Source: Corynebacterium kroppenstedtii
GTDB taxonomy: Bacteria; Actinomycetota; Actinomycetes; Mycobacteriales; Mycobacteriaceae
Length of the DNA stretch: 64,000 nt
Direction of reading: 5' to 3'
NCBI RefSeq assembly: GCF_016894245.1
Contig: NZ_CP069792.1
Coordinates: 2,046,001-2,110,000, forward strand
Both the position numbers and the translations under genes were made by a program. This document shows, piece by piece, positions 39,365 through 48,717 of this stretch; position 1 is the first letter of the stretch; every line of letters begins with the position of its first letter. Under the pieces are notes generated by a model that ran no database searches, had not been told where the DNA came from, and saw only the letters and a program-made list of their open reading frames with translations.

Positions 39365-39452
39365 GTTGCCACAGCATCGCTGAGCTAGACCACTGCACCG
39401 GTTCACCTAAAGAGATTAACCTACTTTGAACGACCAGGACGGAGGGTCAGTT

Positions 39453-41315
39453 GTGACTGACTCACAGGTTGGCACGGAAGATGCCGCCCTGCAGCACGAA
39501 TGGTATCGGGCAGTTGCGAAAGTTTTTGCTCGAACCCGCAAGCAGGATCCTTCCGACGTTCCGGATGATGTGTGGAAGAAGCTCATCAAGCCGACTTACG
39601 ACGGAATAGATGTCAAACCGCTGTATATGCGGACCGATCAAGGACCAGAACCATCTGCTCCCGGTGAATTCCCATATACACGTGGAGCTAAGCTCCTTGA
39701 GGCTGACAATGCCGGATGGGGAATTCGCGAGGTTTTTGGACCTGCCGTCGAAGTTAATGCAACTGCCGGCGGACAGAGCGCGAAAGACATTAACAAGCGA
39801 ATCCTCCACGCACTGAATGTCGGGACCACAGTTATTGAGCTCAAGGGAATTCAACCCACGGATATCTCAGGAGTCCTCAATGACGTCTATCTTGATCTTG
39901 CCCCGATTGCGCTTGCTACCCCCTCTGAAGAATTAGGGGACGCTTTTCTCGATTTCCTTGAGGCCAATGGCGACGACAAGACGACTGCTGACCTCGGCGC
40001 TTCACCGCTGACGTCAGGCTTCGATTCATCGCAAAGTGTTGATCTCGACACAGCCATTGCATGGGCAAAGAAAGCATCTCAACTTCCCGGGGCAGTTCAC
40101 GCCATCACTGTCAACGGTGTTTCGTTAAGCAACCAAGGTGCTACAGACTCCCAAGAAATTGGGCTGGTCCTGGCGGCAACGCTTGAGTATTTGCGGAAGC
40201 TTACCGAAGCAGGTCTATCTGTCGATGACGCAGTCGATCAGATTTCGATTCGTCTCGCCGCGACCGACGACTTCTTCTCGACGATCTGTAAATTCCGTGC
40301 GCTCCGGTCGCTTCTGGCACGCGTGTGGGAAGTGTTGGGGATTGTGGAGCATCCTTTGCCCGCGATCCATGCGGAAACAGCACCAGTGATGTTCGCTCAG
40401 CGCGACCCCTACACGAATATTCTCCGGTGCACGATTGCTTCATTTGCGGCAGGCGTCGGTGGGGCCACGAGCGTACTGGTTCATCCCTTCGACTATGCAA
40501 TCAAGAATGGGTTGCCGGGAGCTCGACGTAGCTTCGCTCATCGCATTGCGCGAAATATCAACCTTCTCCTTTTGGAAGAGTCTCACTTGGGATTTGTTGC
40601 TGATCCCGCTGGTGGCTCGTACTACGCTGAGTTCTTCACCGACCAGCTCGAGGAGAAGTCATGGGGAGTCTTAACAGACGTCGAATCTAAGAATGGCTTC
40701 ATCGCTGAAACCGATAACGGCGATATTCAACGACTCCTCGACGAATCGTATGAAAAACGGCGCGACGATATTGCTCATCGCCGTACCAAGGTGACAGCGA
40801 TCAACGAATTCCCGAACCTTGCAGAAAAGCCTTTGGCGGCCGATCTGCGCATCGAGCCGACGGGCGTTCGGCGTTGGGGAGCAGATTTTGAGGCGCTGAG
40901 GAACAGGTCGGACGCGTTCTTCGAGAAGGAAGAGAAGCGGCCTGTCATAAAATTGGCGCCTCTCGGCCCCCTGGCCAAGCACAATATTCGCACTGGTTTC
41001 ACCACGAACCTCCTGGCCTCTGGTGGTATCCAGGCGGATAACCCAGGACAAGTCACCCCGGACGACGAGAACTTCGCAACTCAATTCAAAGACGCCCCCA
41101 TCGTGGTCGTCTGCGGTACGGATGCGGAATATGCAGAGAATGCTGGTTCCGCTATCGATGCCCTGCGAGCTGCAGGAGTGAAGAAGGTTCTCCTGGCGGG
41201 CGCTCCGAAGGCCGTTGAGAATCTCGATGATTCTTCAAAGCCTGATGACTACCTGAACATGAAGATTGATGCAGTCTCGACGTTGTCGGGCCTGCTCGAT
41301 GAGCTCGGCGCATAA
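39453..41315 (+). CDS. mutA: Methylmalonyl-CoA mutase small (beta) subunit
   Basis: Non-catalytic partner of the cobalamin-dependent mutase that interconverts methylmalonyl-CoA and succinyl-CoA. It shows the mutase TIM-barrel pattern ([51 protein letters not shown]) and a degenerate B12-like C-terminal domain without the DxHxxG motif, as expected for the small subunit. The frame is open to TTG 39426, but GGAGGG at 39441-39446 is 6 nt from GTG 39453, which fixes the start there. The protein is 620 residues. Confidence 0.95.
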   Translation: MTDSQVGTEDAALQHEWYRAVAKVFARTRKQDPSDVPDDVWKKLIKPTYDGIDVKPLYMRTDQGPEPSAPGEFPYTRGAKLLEADNAGWGIREVFGPAVEVNATAGGQSAKDINKRILHALNVGTTVIELKGIQPTDISGVLNDVYLDLAPIALATPSEELGDAFLDFLEANGDDKTTADLGASPLTSGFDSSQSVDLDTAIAWAKKASQLPGAVHAITVNGVSLSNQGATDSQEIGLVLAATLEYLRKLTEAGLSVDDAVDQISIRLAATDDFFSTICKFRALRSLLARVWEVLGIVEHPLPAIHAETAPVMFAQRDPYTNILRCTIASFAAGVGGATSVLVHPFDYAIKNGLPGARRSFAHRIARNINLLLLEESHLGFVADPAGGSYYAEFFTDQLEEKSWGVLTDVESKNGFIAETDNGDIQRLLDESYEKRRDDIAHRRTKVTAINEFPNLAEKPLAADLRIEPTGVRRWGADFEALRNRSDAFFEKEEKRPVIKLAPLGPLAKHNIRTGFTTNLLASGGIQADNPGQVTPDDENFATQFKDAPIVVVCGTDAEYAENAGSAIDALRAAGVKKVLLAGAPKAVENLDDSSKPDDYLNMKIDAVSTLSGLLDELGA

Positions 41316-41338
41316 TCGCTGTTAGGACTGTGACAACA

Positions 41339-43591
41339 ATGAGCACAAGTATTCCGAATTTTGCCGATGTTTCGCGAGCTACAGAGAAGGCAGCGACGAC
41401 ATCAGCTGAAGAAGATAAGGGGACGTGGACAGTACCCGAGGGTTTCGACGTCAAACGCGTCTACAACGGCGAAGATAGGAACCATGTCCTCACGGCAGGG
41501 CATCCCCTCGATTCGTATCCCGGCATCAAACCATTCATGCGGGGTCCGTATCCGACGATGTACACGAACCGTCCGTGGACGATTCGCCAGTACGCTGGTT
41601 TCTCGACCGCTGCAGAGTCGAACGCGTTCTACCGTCGCAACCTGGCTGCAGGCCAGAAGGGTTTGTCGGTGGCCTTCGACCTGCCGACTCACCGCGGTTA
41701 TGACTCAGACAATCCGCGTGTTCAGGGCGACGTCGGTATGGCTGGTGTAGCCATCGACTCCATCCTGGATATGAAGGAGCTGTTCGAGGGAATTGACCTC
41801 GGTAGCGTGTCGGTCTCAATGACGATGAACGGTGCTGTTCTGCCGATTTTGGCCCTGTACATCATCGTCGCCGAGGAGCAGGGTGTTCCTCCGGAGAAGC
41901 TAGCCGGAACGATTCAGAATGACATTCTGAAGGAGTTCATGGTCCGTAATACTTATATTTATCCTCCGCAGCCGTCGATGAGGATTATTTCGGAGATCTT
42001 CGAATACACCTCTAACAAGATGCCGCGGTGGAACTCCATTTCGATTTCCGGATATCACATTCAGGAAGCTGGAGCTACGGCTGACCTCGAACTGGCTTAC
42101 ACCCTGGCGGATGGACTTGAGTACATTCGCGCTGGCCTGAATGCTGGCCTTAACATCGACGCTTTCGCACCTCGCCTCTCGTTCTTCTGGGGCATTTCGA
42201 TGAATACCTTCATGGAAATTGCGAAGCTCCGTGCTGGCCGTATTTTATGGAGCGAAATCGTCAGTAAATTCAACCCTGAGAACCCGAAGTCACGCGCTCT
42301 GCGTACACACTCCCAGACATCGGGGTGGTCGCTTACCGCTCAGGATGTGTATAACAACGTGGGGCGTACCTGCATCGAGGCTATGGCGGCAACGCAGGGA
42401 CACACGCAGTCACTGCACACGAACGCTCTGGACGAGGCTCTCGCGCTCCCGACAGATTTCTCGGCTCGTATTGCCCGTAACACCCAGCTGATTTTGCAGC
42501 AAGAGTCCAATACGGTGCGTCCGGTCGACCCGTGGGCTGGCTCCTACTACGTCGAATGGCTGACCAACCGGTTGGTCGAGGAAGCTCGCGAGCACATTCG
42601 CGAAGTGGAAGAAGCCGGCGGTATGGCGAAGGCCACCGAGCAAGGCATTCCGAAGCTGCGTATCGAAGAGGCTGCAGCACGTACGCAGGCTCGTATCGAC
42701 TCTGGCCGTCAGGCTCTCATCGGTGTCAATAAATATGTGGGCGTCGAAGATGAAGCCATCGAAGTCCTGAAGGTTGAAAATAGCCGTGTTCGTCAGGAAC
42801 AGCATGACAAGCTACAGAAACTTCGTGCTGAACGTGATCAAGGCGCTGTCGACCAAGCTCTGAATGCTTTAACCGGAGCTGCAGGCATGGACGGATCTCA
42901 CGGTAATCTTGAGCACAATCTTCTGAAACTTGCTGTCGATGCTGCCCGCGTTGGTGCCACCGTCGGGGAGATGTCTGATGCTCTCGAAAAAGTATTCGGC
43001 CGTCACCAGGCAGAGATCCACACGCTCTCGGGTGTGTATAAAGACGAGGTAGGTAAGGACCGTTCCGTGGGTAATGTCGCTAAAGCCACCGCTATGGCGG
43101 ATGCATTTGCCGAGGAAGAAGGTCGTCGGCCACGTATCTTCATTGCGAAGATCGGACAGGATGGTCACGACCGTGGGCAGAAAGTCGTGGCGTCCGCCTA
43201 TGCTGACTTAGGTATGGACGTTGACGTCGGACCTCTATTCCAAACTCCTGCCGAAGCTGCTCGGTCTGCTGTTGATTCCGACGTGCACGTCGTCGGGGTA
43301 TCGTCGCTGGCAGCTAGCCACTTAACAATTGTCCCGGAGCTCCGCGAGGAATTGAAGAAGCTGGGCCGCGAAGACATCATGATCATCGTGGGTGGCGTTA
43401 TTCCTCCAGGAGATTTCCAAGAACTGTACGACGACGGTGCCGCCGCTATTTACCCACCGGGCACTGTTATCGCAGATTCGGTGATCGACATGTTGACTAA
43501 GCTATCAGCACACATGGGAATTGAGCTTCATGTCGACGATGACGAAAAATCGGACGACTCTGATGAAGCTGAGGACAAGGCAGAGGCCTAA
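41339..43591 (+). CDS. mutB: Methylmalonyl-CoA mutase large (alpha) subunit
   Basis: Catalytic subunit, adenosylcobalamin-dependent. The substrate domain carries [56 protein letters not shown] and later [29 protein letters not shown]. The C-terminal B12 domain has [12 protein letters not shown], with the cobalt-ligand His near residue 610, then [11 protein letters not shown] and [11 protein letters not shown]. An acidic tail ends the protein. ATG 41339 is preferred, because AGGA lies 11 nt upstream but only 2 nt from the alternative GTG 41330. It follows mutA by 23 nt. Confidence 0.97.
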   Translation: MSTSIPNFADVSRATEKAATTSAEEDKGTWTVPEGFDVKRVYNGEDRNHVLTAGHPLDSYPGIKPFMRGPYPTMYTNRPWTIRQYAGFSTAAESNAFYRRNLAAGQKGLSVAFDLPTHRGYDSDNPRVQGDVGMAGVAIDSILDMKELFEGIDLGSVSVSMTMNGAVLPILALYIIVAEEQGVPPEKLAGTIQNDILKEFMVRNTYIYPPQPSMRIISEIFEYTSNKMPRWNSISISGYHIQEAGATADLELAYTLADGLEYIRAGLNAGLNIDAFAPRLSFFWGISMNTFMEIAKLRAGRILWSEIVSKFNPENPKSRALRTHSQTSGWSLTAQDVYNNVGRTCIEAMAATQGHTQSLHTNALDEALALPTDFSARIARNTQLILQQESNTVRPVDPWAGSYYVEWLTNRLVEEAREHIREVEEAGGMAKATEQGIPKLRIEEAAARTQARIDSGRQALIGVNKYVGVEDEAIEVLKVENSRVRQEQHDKLQKLRAERDQGAVDQALNALTGAAGMDGSHGNLEHNLLKLAVDAARVGATVGEMSDALEKVFGRHQAEIHTLSGVYKDEVGKDRSVGNVAKATAMADAFAEEEGRRPRIFIAKIGQDGHDRGQKVVASAYADLGMDVDVGPLFQTPAEAARSAVDSDVHVVGVSSLAASHLTIVPELREELKKLGREDIMIIVGGVIPPGDFQELYDDGAAAIYPPGTVIADSVIDMLTKLSAHMGIELHVDDDEKSDDSDEAEDKAEA

Positions 43592-43683
43592 GGCATAACG
43601 CTAGGGAATAGCGGCACAACATTCACGATTACCGAGAGTTTTGCGTCTGACTTAACGAGTGTTCGGTGGTGAGCGGAATGATA

Positions 43684-43777
43684 AAGAATCATTATTCTTC
43701 CCGTTTGTGTCGAGATTCCTTAGCTGCATGATGAGCGCTCTTTTCCCGGCCAATTGGGGTGGGGAAGAGGGCGCTTT
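43684..43777 (+). terminator. Dyad plus terminator-like hairpin after mutB
   Basis: First, an AT-rich dyad AAGAAT-CATT-ATTCTT (43684-43699), overlapping ATGAT-AAAGA-ATCAT. Second, a larger imperfect hairpin whose arms AGCGCTCTTTTCCC (43734-43747) and GGGAAGAGGGCGCT (near 43762-43775) pair and are followed by TTGTCCTC. The second is a probable terminator of mutAB. The first could be an operator for meaB. The rest of the 330-nt gap is AT-rich near 43850-43890 and carries no gene. Confidence 0.55.
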
Positions 43778-43921
43778 GTCCTCATGGTGACCATTATGTA
43801 GAGAGTAACGTCGAGCATCTCGCGGTCCGCCGAGTTTTCAAACAAAGACATAATTAATTACATGATTTACTTATAAAATTACTTTTTATGACGAGCTCTT
43901 CGTAGAAAGGCGGAGATATCA

Positions 43922-45064
43922 ATGTCTTCCGATAGCCAAGCGCGGGGAGATGAATTTCTCGAGTCAACCCTCGGGTCTTTAACGACGACCGCAGGGACTG
44001 AAGTTCCAGGAAAGTCAGCGGTTGCTCCGGAAGCGGTTAAGCGAGCCCGCCACCGCATCGACGTGGACGCTTTGTTCACCTCTGTACGCAATAATGAGCG
44101 CACCCAACTTGCTCGGGCTATCACTTTGCTTGAGTCATCTGCGCCGGCGCATCATGTGTTAGCCCAAGAACTATTGGTGAAGTTGCTTCCTTTCTCTGGA
44201 AAGGCATTGCGGGTAGGTATTACGGGCGTCCCTGGCGTCGGTAAATCTACGTTCATTGAGCGCCTTGGGTTGTACCTCGTGGAAAACGGCCACAAAGTCG
44301 CGGTGCTCGCTATTGATCCTTCGTCTACCCGTTCACGAGGGTCAATTTTGGGGGATAAGACACGAATGACGAAGCTATCGCAGAGCGAGAACGCGTATAT
44401 TCGACCATCACCGAGCGCCGGAACACTTGGTGGTGTAGCTAAAGCGACCCGCGAAACGATGATTGTCATGGAAGCCGCAGGTTACGACGTTATCCTCGTC
44501 GAGACTGTCGGTGTAGGGCAGTCGGAAGTTGCTGTTAGCGAGATGGTCGACTGCTTCACCTTCCTGGCATTAGCAGGCGCTGGGGACCAGCTGCAGGGCA
44601 TCAAAAAAGGCATTCTTGAGCTTGCCGACCTTGTCGCTATCAACAAGGCAGATGGGGATAACGTTCGCCGAGCAAAGAGAGCTGCGCGGGAACTGGGTGC
44701 GGCGATGCGGATGGTTCGACCAGCAAATGCATCGTGGAAACCGCCGACAATGACGATGTCTGCTGCTGAAGGCAACGGCGTTGAGGAGTTCTGGAAAGTA
44801 GTTGAAGAGCACCATGATCAAATGGTGGCCGAGGGCCGATTTGATGAGCAACGTAAAAATCAGCAAATTGGCTGGACATGGCAAATGGTCCATGAAACTC
44901 TACTAACCCGGTTAAACACATCTGAGGCAGTAAAAAAGGAAAAGAAGCTGATTGAAAAGCAGCTTCGCGCCGGCCAGGTGACACCGACGATTGCGGCAGA
45001 ACGCATCCTCAAGGCTTTTGATACCGGAGAGACGACTGGTGGCCAGCTGAGTAAACACGAGTAG
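43922..45064 (+). CDS. meaB: Methylmalonyl Co-A mutase-associated GTPase MeaB
   Basis: G3E/SIMIBI-class GTPase chaperone that loads and protects adenosylcobalamin in methylmalonyl-CoA mutase. Walker A GITGVPGVGKSTFIERLG lies at residues 99-116, with the switch/Mg segment IDPSSTRSRGSILGDKTRM, VETVGVGQSE (G3) and NKADGDN (base recognition). The C-terminal dimerisation helices follow. GGCGGAGA precedes the ATG. It is in the same direction as mutAB but separated by 330 nt and a probable terminator, so it may have its own promoter. Confidence 0.95.
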   Translation: MSSDSQARGDEFLESTLGSLTTTAGTEVPGKSAVAPEAVKRARHRIDVDALFTSVRNNERTQLARAITLLESSAPAHHVLAQELLVKLLPFSGKALRVGITGVPGVGKSTFIERLGLYLVENGHKVAVLAIDPSSTRSRGSILGDKTRMTKLSQSENAYIRPSPSAGTLGGVAKATRETMIVMEAAGYDVILVETVGVGQSEVAVSEMVDCFTFLALAGAGDQLQGIKKGILELADLVAINKADGDNVRRAKRAARELGAAMRMVRPANASWKPPTMTMSAAEGNGVEEFWKVVEEHHDQMVAEGRFDEQRKNQQIGWTWQMVHETLLTRLNTSEAVKKEKKLIEKQLRAGQVTPTIAAERILKAFDTGETTGGQLSKHE

Positions 45065-45090
45065 CCAAGATAGTGCTACTTGTATGGCAA

Positions 45091-45132
45091 AACCCGGGTC
45101 CTGATCAATGTTCAATCGGAACCCGGGTTTAT
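45091..45132. terminator. Bidirectional terminator between meaB and tRNA-Leu
   Basis: AACCCGGGT (45091-45099) pairs with ACCCGGGTT (45121-45129) around a loop of about 21 nt. The plus-strand side continues TTATT and the minus-strand side TTTGCC. The stem ends 5 nt from the tRNA 3' end and would serve both converging transcripts. Confidence 0.75.
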
Positions 45133-45136
45133 TCTG

Positions 45137-45222
45137 TGTCCGGAGGGGGACTTGAACCCCCACGCCCGTTAATAGGGCACTAGCACCTCAAGCTAGCGCG
45201 TCTGCCATTCCGCCACCCGGAC
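45137..45222 (-). tRNA. tRNA-Leu (anticodon GAG)
   Basis: On the minus strand the acceptor GTCCGGG pairs with the 3' CTCCGGAC end (G7 opposite T). The D-arm is GGCGGAATGGCAGACGC, the anticodon arm is CTAGC-TTGAGGT-GCTAG with GAG at the anticodon, there is a long variable arm (GTGCCCTATTAACGGGC) typical of class II tRNA-Leu, and the T-arm is GGGGGTTCAAGTCCCCC. The discriminator is A and the CCA end is not encoded. It reads CUC and CUU. It flanks the likely acquired unit to the right. Confidence 0.93.
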
Positions 45223-45260
45223 AGGGTAAAAAGTCAGCAATTAGCTGAGCACGAGGCAAT

Positions 45261-45289
45261 ACTCTAGTTGTCTCAAAGTCTGTGCACAA
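45261..45289 (-). promoter_or_regulatory. Candidate tRNA-Leu promoter
   Basis: On the minus strand TTGTGC (45289-45284), a 17-nt spacer and TAGAGT (45266-45261) match a sigma-A promoter. The start would be about 45254, leaving roughly 30 nt of 5' leader before the mature tRNA end at 45222. Confidence 0.55.
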
Positions 45290-45328
45290 ATCTGCTGGTC
45301 ACAAATCGTGACACACGTCTTGAAGGGC

Positions 45329-45350
45329 CCACGCAATTCCGGATGCGTGG
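45329..45350. other. Perfect hairpin in the tRNA-Leu/lipoprotein gap
   Basis: CCACGCA (45329-45335) and TGCGTGG (45344-45350) with the 8-nt loop ATTCCGGA. On the plus strand it is followed some 10 nt later by TTTCTTTTT. It could be a terminator or a relic of the insertion boundary. The rest of 45223-45526 has only promoter-like AT pockets (for example TACTAT near 45441). Confidence 0.45.
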
Positions 45351-45526
45351 CAATGGGGATTTCTTTTTCCCCTGCGTATCGGGGCTAATTCGATAACTGG
45401 TCATCACCGACTGACGCTAGGCAAGGACGTCTTAGTGCGCTACTATTAGGCCAGATTCGCACCGCACCCTGGGGGACAGGCACGCGGAGCGCAATGGGGG
45501 ATTAATTTTTGGGGGATCTATCTACG

Positions 45527-46273
45527 ATGACATGTTCGTCGCTCAATCCAAGTCCTAATAGATACCGTGTGCCCACGGTATCGCTATCGGCCCATCACCA
45601 GCGTAAGAAAGGCCTCCTCGAGTTTACTTGTATCGCTATGGCCGTATGGATGCTAGCGGGGTGTCACACAACCACTGACAAGAGCAGTGAAATAAATTCG
45701 GGCCTTTCCGAAACGACGTTGAGCAGTTCTGTAATGACGCATCCTCCCATTTCTTCACAATCACCTGTAGAGAAATATGACTCAAAGAAGAACAATGATG
45801 AGGTCCCATTGTGGGAGCGCCCGGAAATATTGGCTAAATATCCGGTGAAAGCAAAGAAGAACCCCGATGGATCCTATGACTACTCAGACCCACGTTTTGA
45901 GAACGCCGACCTCTGCGAAGATGCTCCGCCAGGGTATTGGGAGAGTAGGGGATTCATAAAGAAATCATCCGAAAAAGATGAATTTTTGCATTTTAATGAC
46001 TGCCTTTTGAGAGAGAAGAATGAAACGCAGCCACTATTGATGGATTTCGGCACCGACAAACGAAGTAGAGAAGAAGTCCCAGGTAAAAGGGTTGAGAACG
46101 AGAATCCTGCAACCTTTACACGTTGGGGAAGCATAGTAGGAGATCCTCATTGCGTGGTCTACACCGAAACTCAACTCGGACGCGTCGCGGTTCAAGCTAT
46201 AGATGAGTCACGGACTTTGAACGAAGCAGAATTATGCGATTTAGTTAAAACACTGAATGAGAGGTTAACTTAA
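45527..46273 (+). CDS. Putative lipoprotein (DUF3558-like)
   Basis: About 248 residues. A basic N-region (HHQRKKG) and hydrophobic LLEFTCIAMAVWMLAGC form a lipoprotein signal with lipobox LAGC. The mature part is Ser/Thr-rich, then carries WERPEILAKYP, CEDAPPGYWESRGF, FNDCLL and DPHCVVYTETQLGRVAVQ, with paired cysteines. This resembles the DUF3558 lipoproteins found next to type VII-related genes in other Corynebacteriales; that assignment is tentative. The gene is strikingly AT-rich compared with its neighbours. The start is uncertain: TTG 45509 is also in frame, and GGGGG precedes both. The next gene starts 1 nt after its stop. Confidence 0.7.
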   Translation: MTCSSLNPSPNRYRVPTVSLSAHHQRKKGLLEFTCIAMAVWMLAGCHTTTDKSSEINSGLSETTLSSSVMTHPPISSQSPVEKYDSKKNNDEVPLWERPEILAKYPVKAKKNPDGSYDYSDPRFENADLCEDAPPGYWESRGFIKKSSEKDEFLHFNDCLLREKNETQPLLMDFGTDKRSREEVPGKRVENENPATFTRWGSIVGDPHCVVYTETQLGRVAVQAIDESRTLNEAELCDLVKTLNERLT

Positions 46274-46274
46274 A

Positions 46275-48068
46275 GTGGCCATTTCGATTGATACTTGTTC
46301 CCTAGATAGGGCTCTAGAATTCCTAGAGAATGGAAATGATATCTCTGGGGGCAAATATATTCTATATTCCAAAAAATTATCTGGGGACTACACTGGTGAG
46401 CCTGGGTTGCGAATGTTGGGGGAGCAACATTGTCAGGTAATTGACGGTGAAACCGGCAGCGCGATGCAGACTTTGCGGCAGCTCCGGCATCTCATCCGCT
46501 GGTTGGCTGAAGGCACGAAGGAAATGCGGGGTGCGTTTGTTGGCCAAGACGATGCCTCAGCGGCCATACTCTGCGGGCTGAAGTCGATACAGGACACAGA
46601 GTTCACCTTCCCGACACGTCCAGATGGAGCATTTAGCCCCTTTGATTTCACTGACCCCACTCACGGTGGCACCGATGACCCGGCGGCCCTCGTGGCCATG
46701 CTTGATGCCGGGAACGATAGCGACATTTATGCTCTTGCCGACTATTGGCGCAGCCTGTCCAGTTCTTTAAACAAGACTGTCGACGCCCTCGCACGAGCCC
46801 GCACTCAATTGGAAGAAAATGCCGGAGAAGCAATTAACGCCGCAGCCGCCTGCTGCGGCCAGGTGATGGCCACGGCTCAAACTTTCGCCGATAACGCCAC
46901 CGCCATGCACGCTTCCGTCTCCCAACTGCCCCACATCCGGCAGACTGCCCGCACGCAGATTGCCGCCATCGAAGCCGAGCACGCCGCAGCGGTCGCCGCA
47001 GCCACCAACCCCGCCGGAGTACAGGCAGCCGGAGAAGCAGCACGGGCAGCCACTCGTGAATTCATGACCGGCCCTTATCAAGCCATGCTCACTGCGGCGG
47101 TGCCACCACTACGCAACCTCACCGAACGACCCAACGTCGGGCAGGGTGGAGGACACCTCACTGCACATGCACCAACAGCCATACACAGCAGCACAGCCGG
47201 TGTTTCCCCGACTAGCGTCATGAGCGCCACCCACGGCACACCAGCCGTCGGAACAGCCGGGACATCCGTCGGAGGAACAACGACCAGCACAGGTGGAGGA
47301 CCAGCAGGCGGAGGGGTAGTTGGCAACACCACCACACCACCGACCCCGGCAAATACAGTCCCCGCCGCGGTTCCTTCTCAATTCCGGCCATCTAAGGGAA
47401 CGAACAGTTTTTCTCCTTCACACACCAATCCCGGAGCATCCGCACATACACACATCCCCATGCCGTATGGGCCGCCGACAACTATTGCGGTCAATCAGTC
47501 GCCACGTACCTCCGCACCTCACACTCCACGGACCTCGTATAATAATGGCCCCAACAACGCCCCAAAAACACCCGGGTCCCACGATCCGTGGAACCGGAGA
47601 AACGTCGGCGACTACTACAAGCCGGGCACAACAACATCTCATCCCGGTGGACGCCTTTCGAGTCCTTCCAACGAACCTCGGACCCGCAGCGTCATAGTGC
47701 ACCCTGGTCCTCATGACCACAGCCCAGTGCATGGCAACGACCGCAATAGGTTTTCACACAGTGACATGACGGACCGTGGAAATTCATACAACGATCGAAA
47801 TTACGGTCACAACGAACACTCAACGGGACAAAGTAACTTTCCACATCCCACCGGGCACGACGGTTCACGCCCAACCACGGGCAGGACGGGCATCGCGCCC
47901 ATGGGCGGCTACGGCAACTCATCTAAAAAACAAAAACAAGAGCCAGAAGGGAAATACAAGCCCATCACCAGCGAATTCGAGGCCGACTACAACCTGCGGC
48001 AACTCCGGGGAGATATTGGTCTCACCACGCCACACGTGATCGGCGCACAACTGCGGGAAAACAAGTGA
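46275..48068 (+). CDS. WXG100/PPE-like helical protein with low-complexity C-terminus
   Basis: 597 residues, not matching a family that I can name. Residues 1-130 are mixed. About 135-275 are strongly alpha-helical: IYALADYWRSLSSSLNKTVDALARARTQLEENAGEAINAAAACCG, then ADNATAMHASVSQLPHIRQTARTQIAAIEAEHAAAVAAA. This resembles the helical hairpin of WXG100/PPE/EspB proteins with a W-x-x-L turn. About 290-550 is a Pro/Gly/Thr/Ser/His/Asn-rich disordered region, ending in a compact ordered tail (ITSEFEADYNLRQLRGDIGL). There is no signal peptide. GTG 46275 has GAGAGG upstream and is coupled to the lipoprotein gene. The first ~150 nt are AT-rich and the rest GC-rich. A secreted T7SS-type substrate is inferred only. 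Confidence 0.6.
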   Translation: MAISIDTCSLDRALEFLENGNDISGGKYILYSKKLSGDYTGEPGLRMLGEQHCQVIDGETGSAMQTLRQLRHLIRWLAEGTKEMRGAFVGQDDASAAILCGLKSIQDTEFTFPTRPDGAFSPFDFTDPTHGGTDDPAALVAMLDAGNDSDIYALADYWRSLSSSLNKTVDALARARTQLEENAGEAINAAAACCGQVMATAQTFADNATAMHASVSQLPHIRQTARTQIAAIEAEHAAAVAAATNPAGVQAAGEAARAATREFMTGPYQAMLTAAVPPLRNLTERPNVGQGGGHLTAHAPTAIHSSTAGVSPTSVMSATHGTPAVGTAGTSVGGTTTSTGGGPAGGGVVGNTTTPPTPANTVPAAVPSQFRPSKGTNSFSPSHTNPGASAHTHIPMPYGPPTTIAVNQSPRTSAPHTPRTSYNNGPNNAPKTPGSHDPWNRRNVGDYYKPGTTTSHPGGRLSSPSNEPRTRSVIVHPGPHDHSPVHGNDRNRFSHSDMTDRGNSYNDRNYGHNEHSTGQSNFPHPTGHDGSRPTTGRTGIAPMGGYGNSSKKQKQEPEGKYKPITSEFEADYNLRQLRGDIGLTTPHVIGAQLRENK

Positions 48069-48107
48069 ACCGCTGCATCGGAACAGATATCCGGGCATAC
48101 TGGGGTC

Positions 48108-48710
48108 ATGAGCGATTCACCGAAAGCAACCGACAACACGCAAGAACCAACCTCTGGCACCACCGCGACCAGCACACCGAGTTACGTTGACCCGCGATTC
48201 AAAGCCGCAGACCCATACGCATACCTACCGGACGTTCCCACATTTCCGCTAAGCAGTGCAGACTTCTCATCGGGCGATGAACTACCAGACGACTTACAAG
48301 GACCCGACGGGGTTTCACCCCAACTCTCGTGGTCTGACCTTCCAGAAGGAACAAAATCCCTGGCAGTTACCGTCTACGACCCCGATGCCCCCACGGTCTC
48401 CGGCTACTGGCACTGGGCAGTATTCAATCTCCCCGCCGATCTCGCAGAACTCCCCAAAAACGCCGGATCCGAAGACACGCCATCCCTCCCGGAAGGCGCC
48501 CAAACCCTCAAAGGCGACTCGGGAAAACGCGGCTACTACGGGGCAATGCCTCCAGAAGGACACGGCCCGCACCGCTACCTCTATGCCGTCCATGCGGTCG
48601 ACGTCGACAAGCTCGACATCCCGGAGGACTCAACTCCGACAATCCTCGGTTTCAACCTCAACTTCCACACCCTCGCACGCTCAATAATTTGGGGCTGGGC
48701 AGAAAACTAA
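48108..48710 (+). CDS. YbhB/YbcL-type PEBP (Raf kinase inhibitor-like) protein
   Basis: 200 residues. The PEBP ligand-site motif is VTVYDPDAPTVSGYWHWAVFNLP, with GPHRYLYAVHAVD and the C-terminal FHTLARSIIWGWAEN. The biochemical role of bacterial PEBPs is poorly known. The first ~50 residues are a polar Thr/Ser/Pro-rich extension. It is convergent with pyrD (7 nt gap). Confidence 0.92.
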   Translation: MSDSPKATDNTQEPTSGTTATSTPSYVDPRFKAADPYAYLPDVPTFPLSSADFSSGDELPDDLQGPDGVSPQLSWSDLPEGTKSLAVTVYDPDAPTVSGYWHWAVFNLPADLAELPKNAGSEDTPSLPEGAQTLKGDSGKRGYYGAMPPEGHGPHRYLYAVHAVDVDKLDIPEDSTPTILGFNLNFHTLARSIIWGWAEN

Positions 48711-48717
48711 AGAACCA

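Noticed and set aside
43734..43777. Small RNA gene between mutB and meaB
   Set aside because: A simple terminator hairpin explains the structure; no separate promoter is evident.
45223..48107. Integrase, attachment repeat or IS ends beside tRNA-Leu
   Set aside because: I searched by eye for a repeat of the tRNA 3' end and for a recombinase and found neither, so an integrative element is not claimed.
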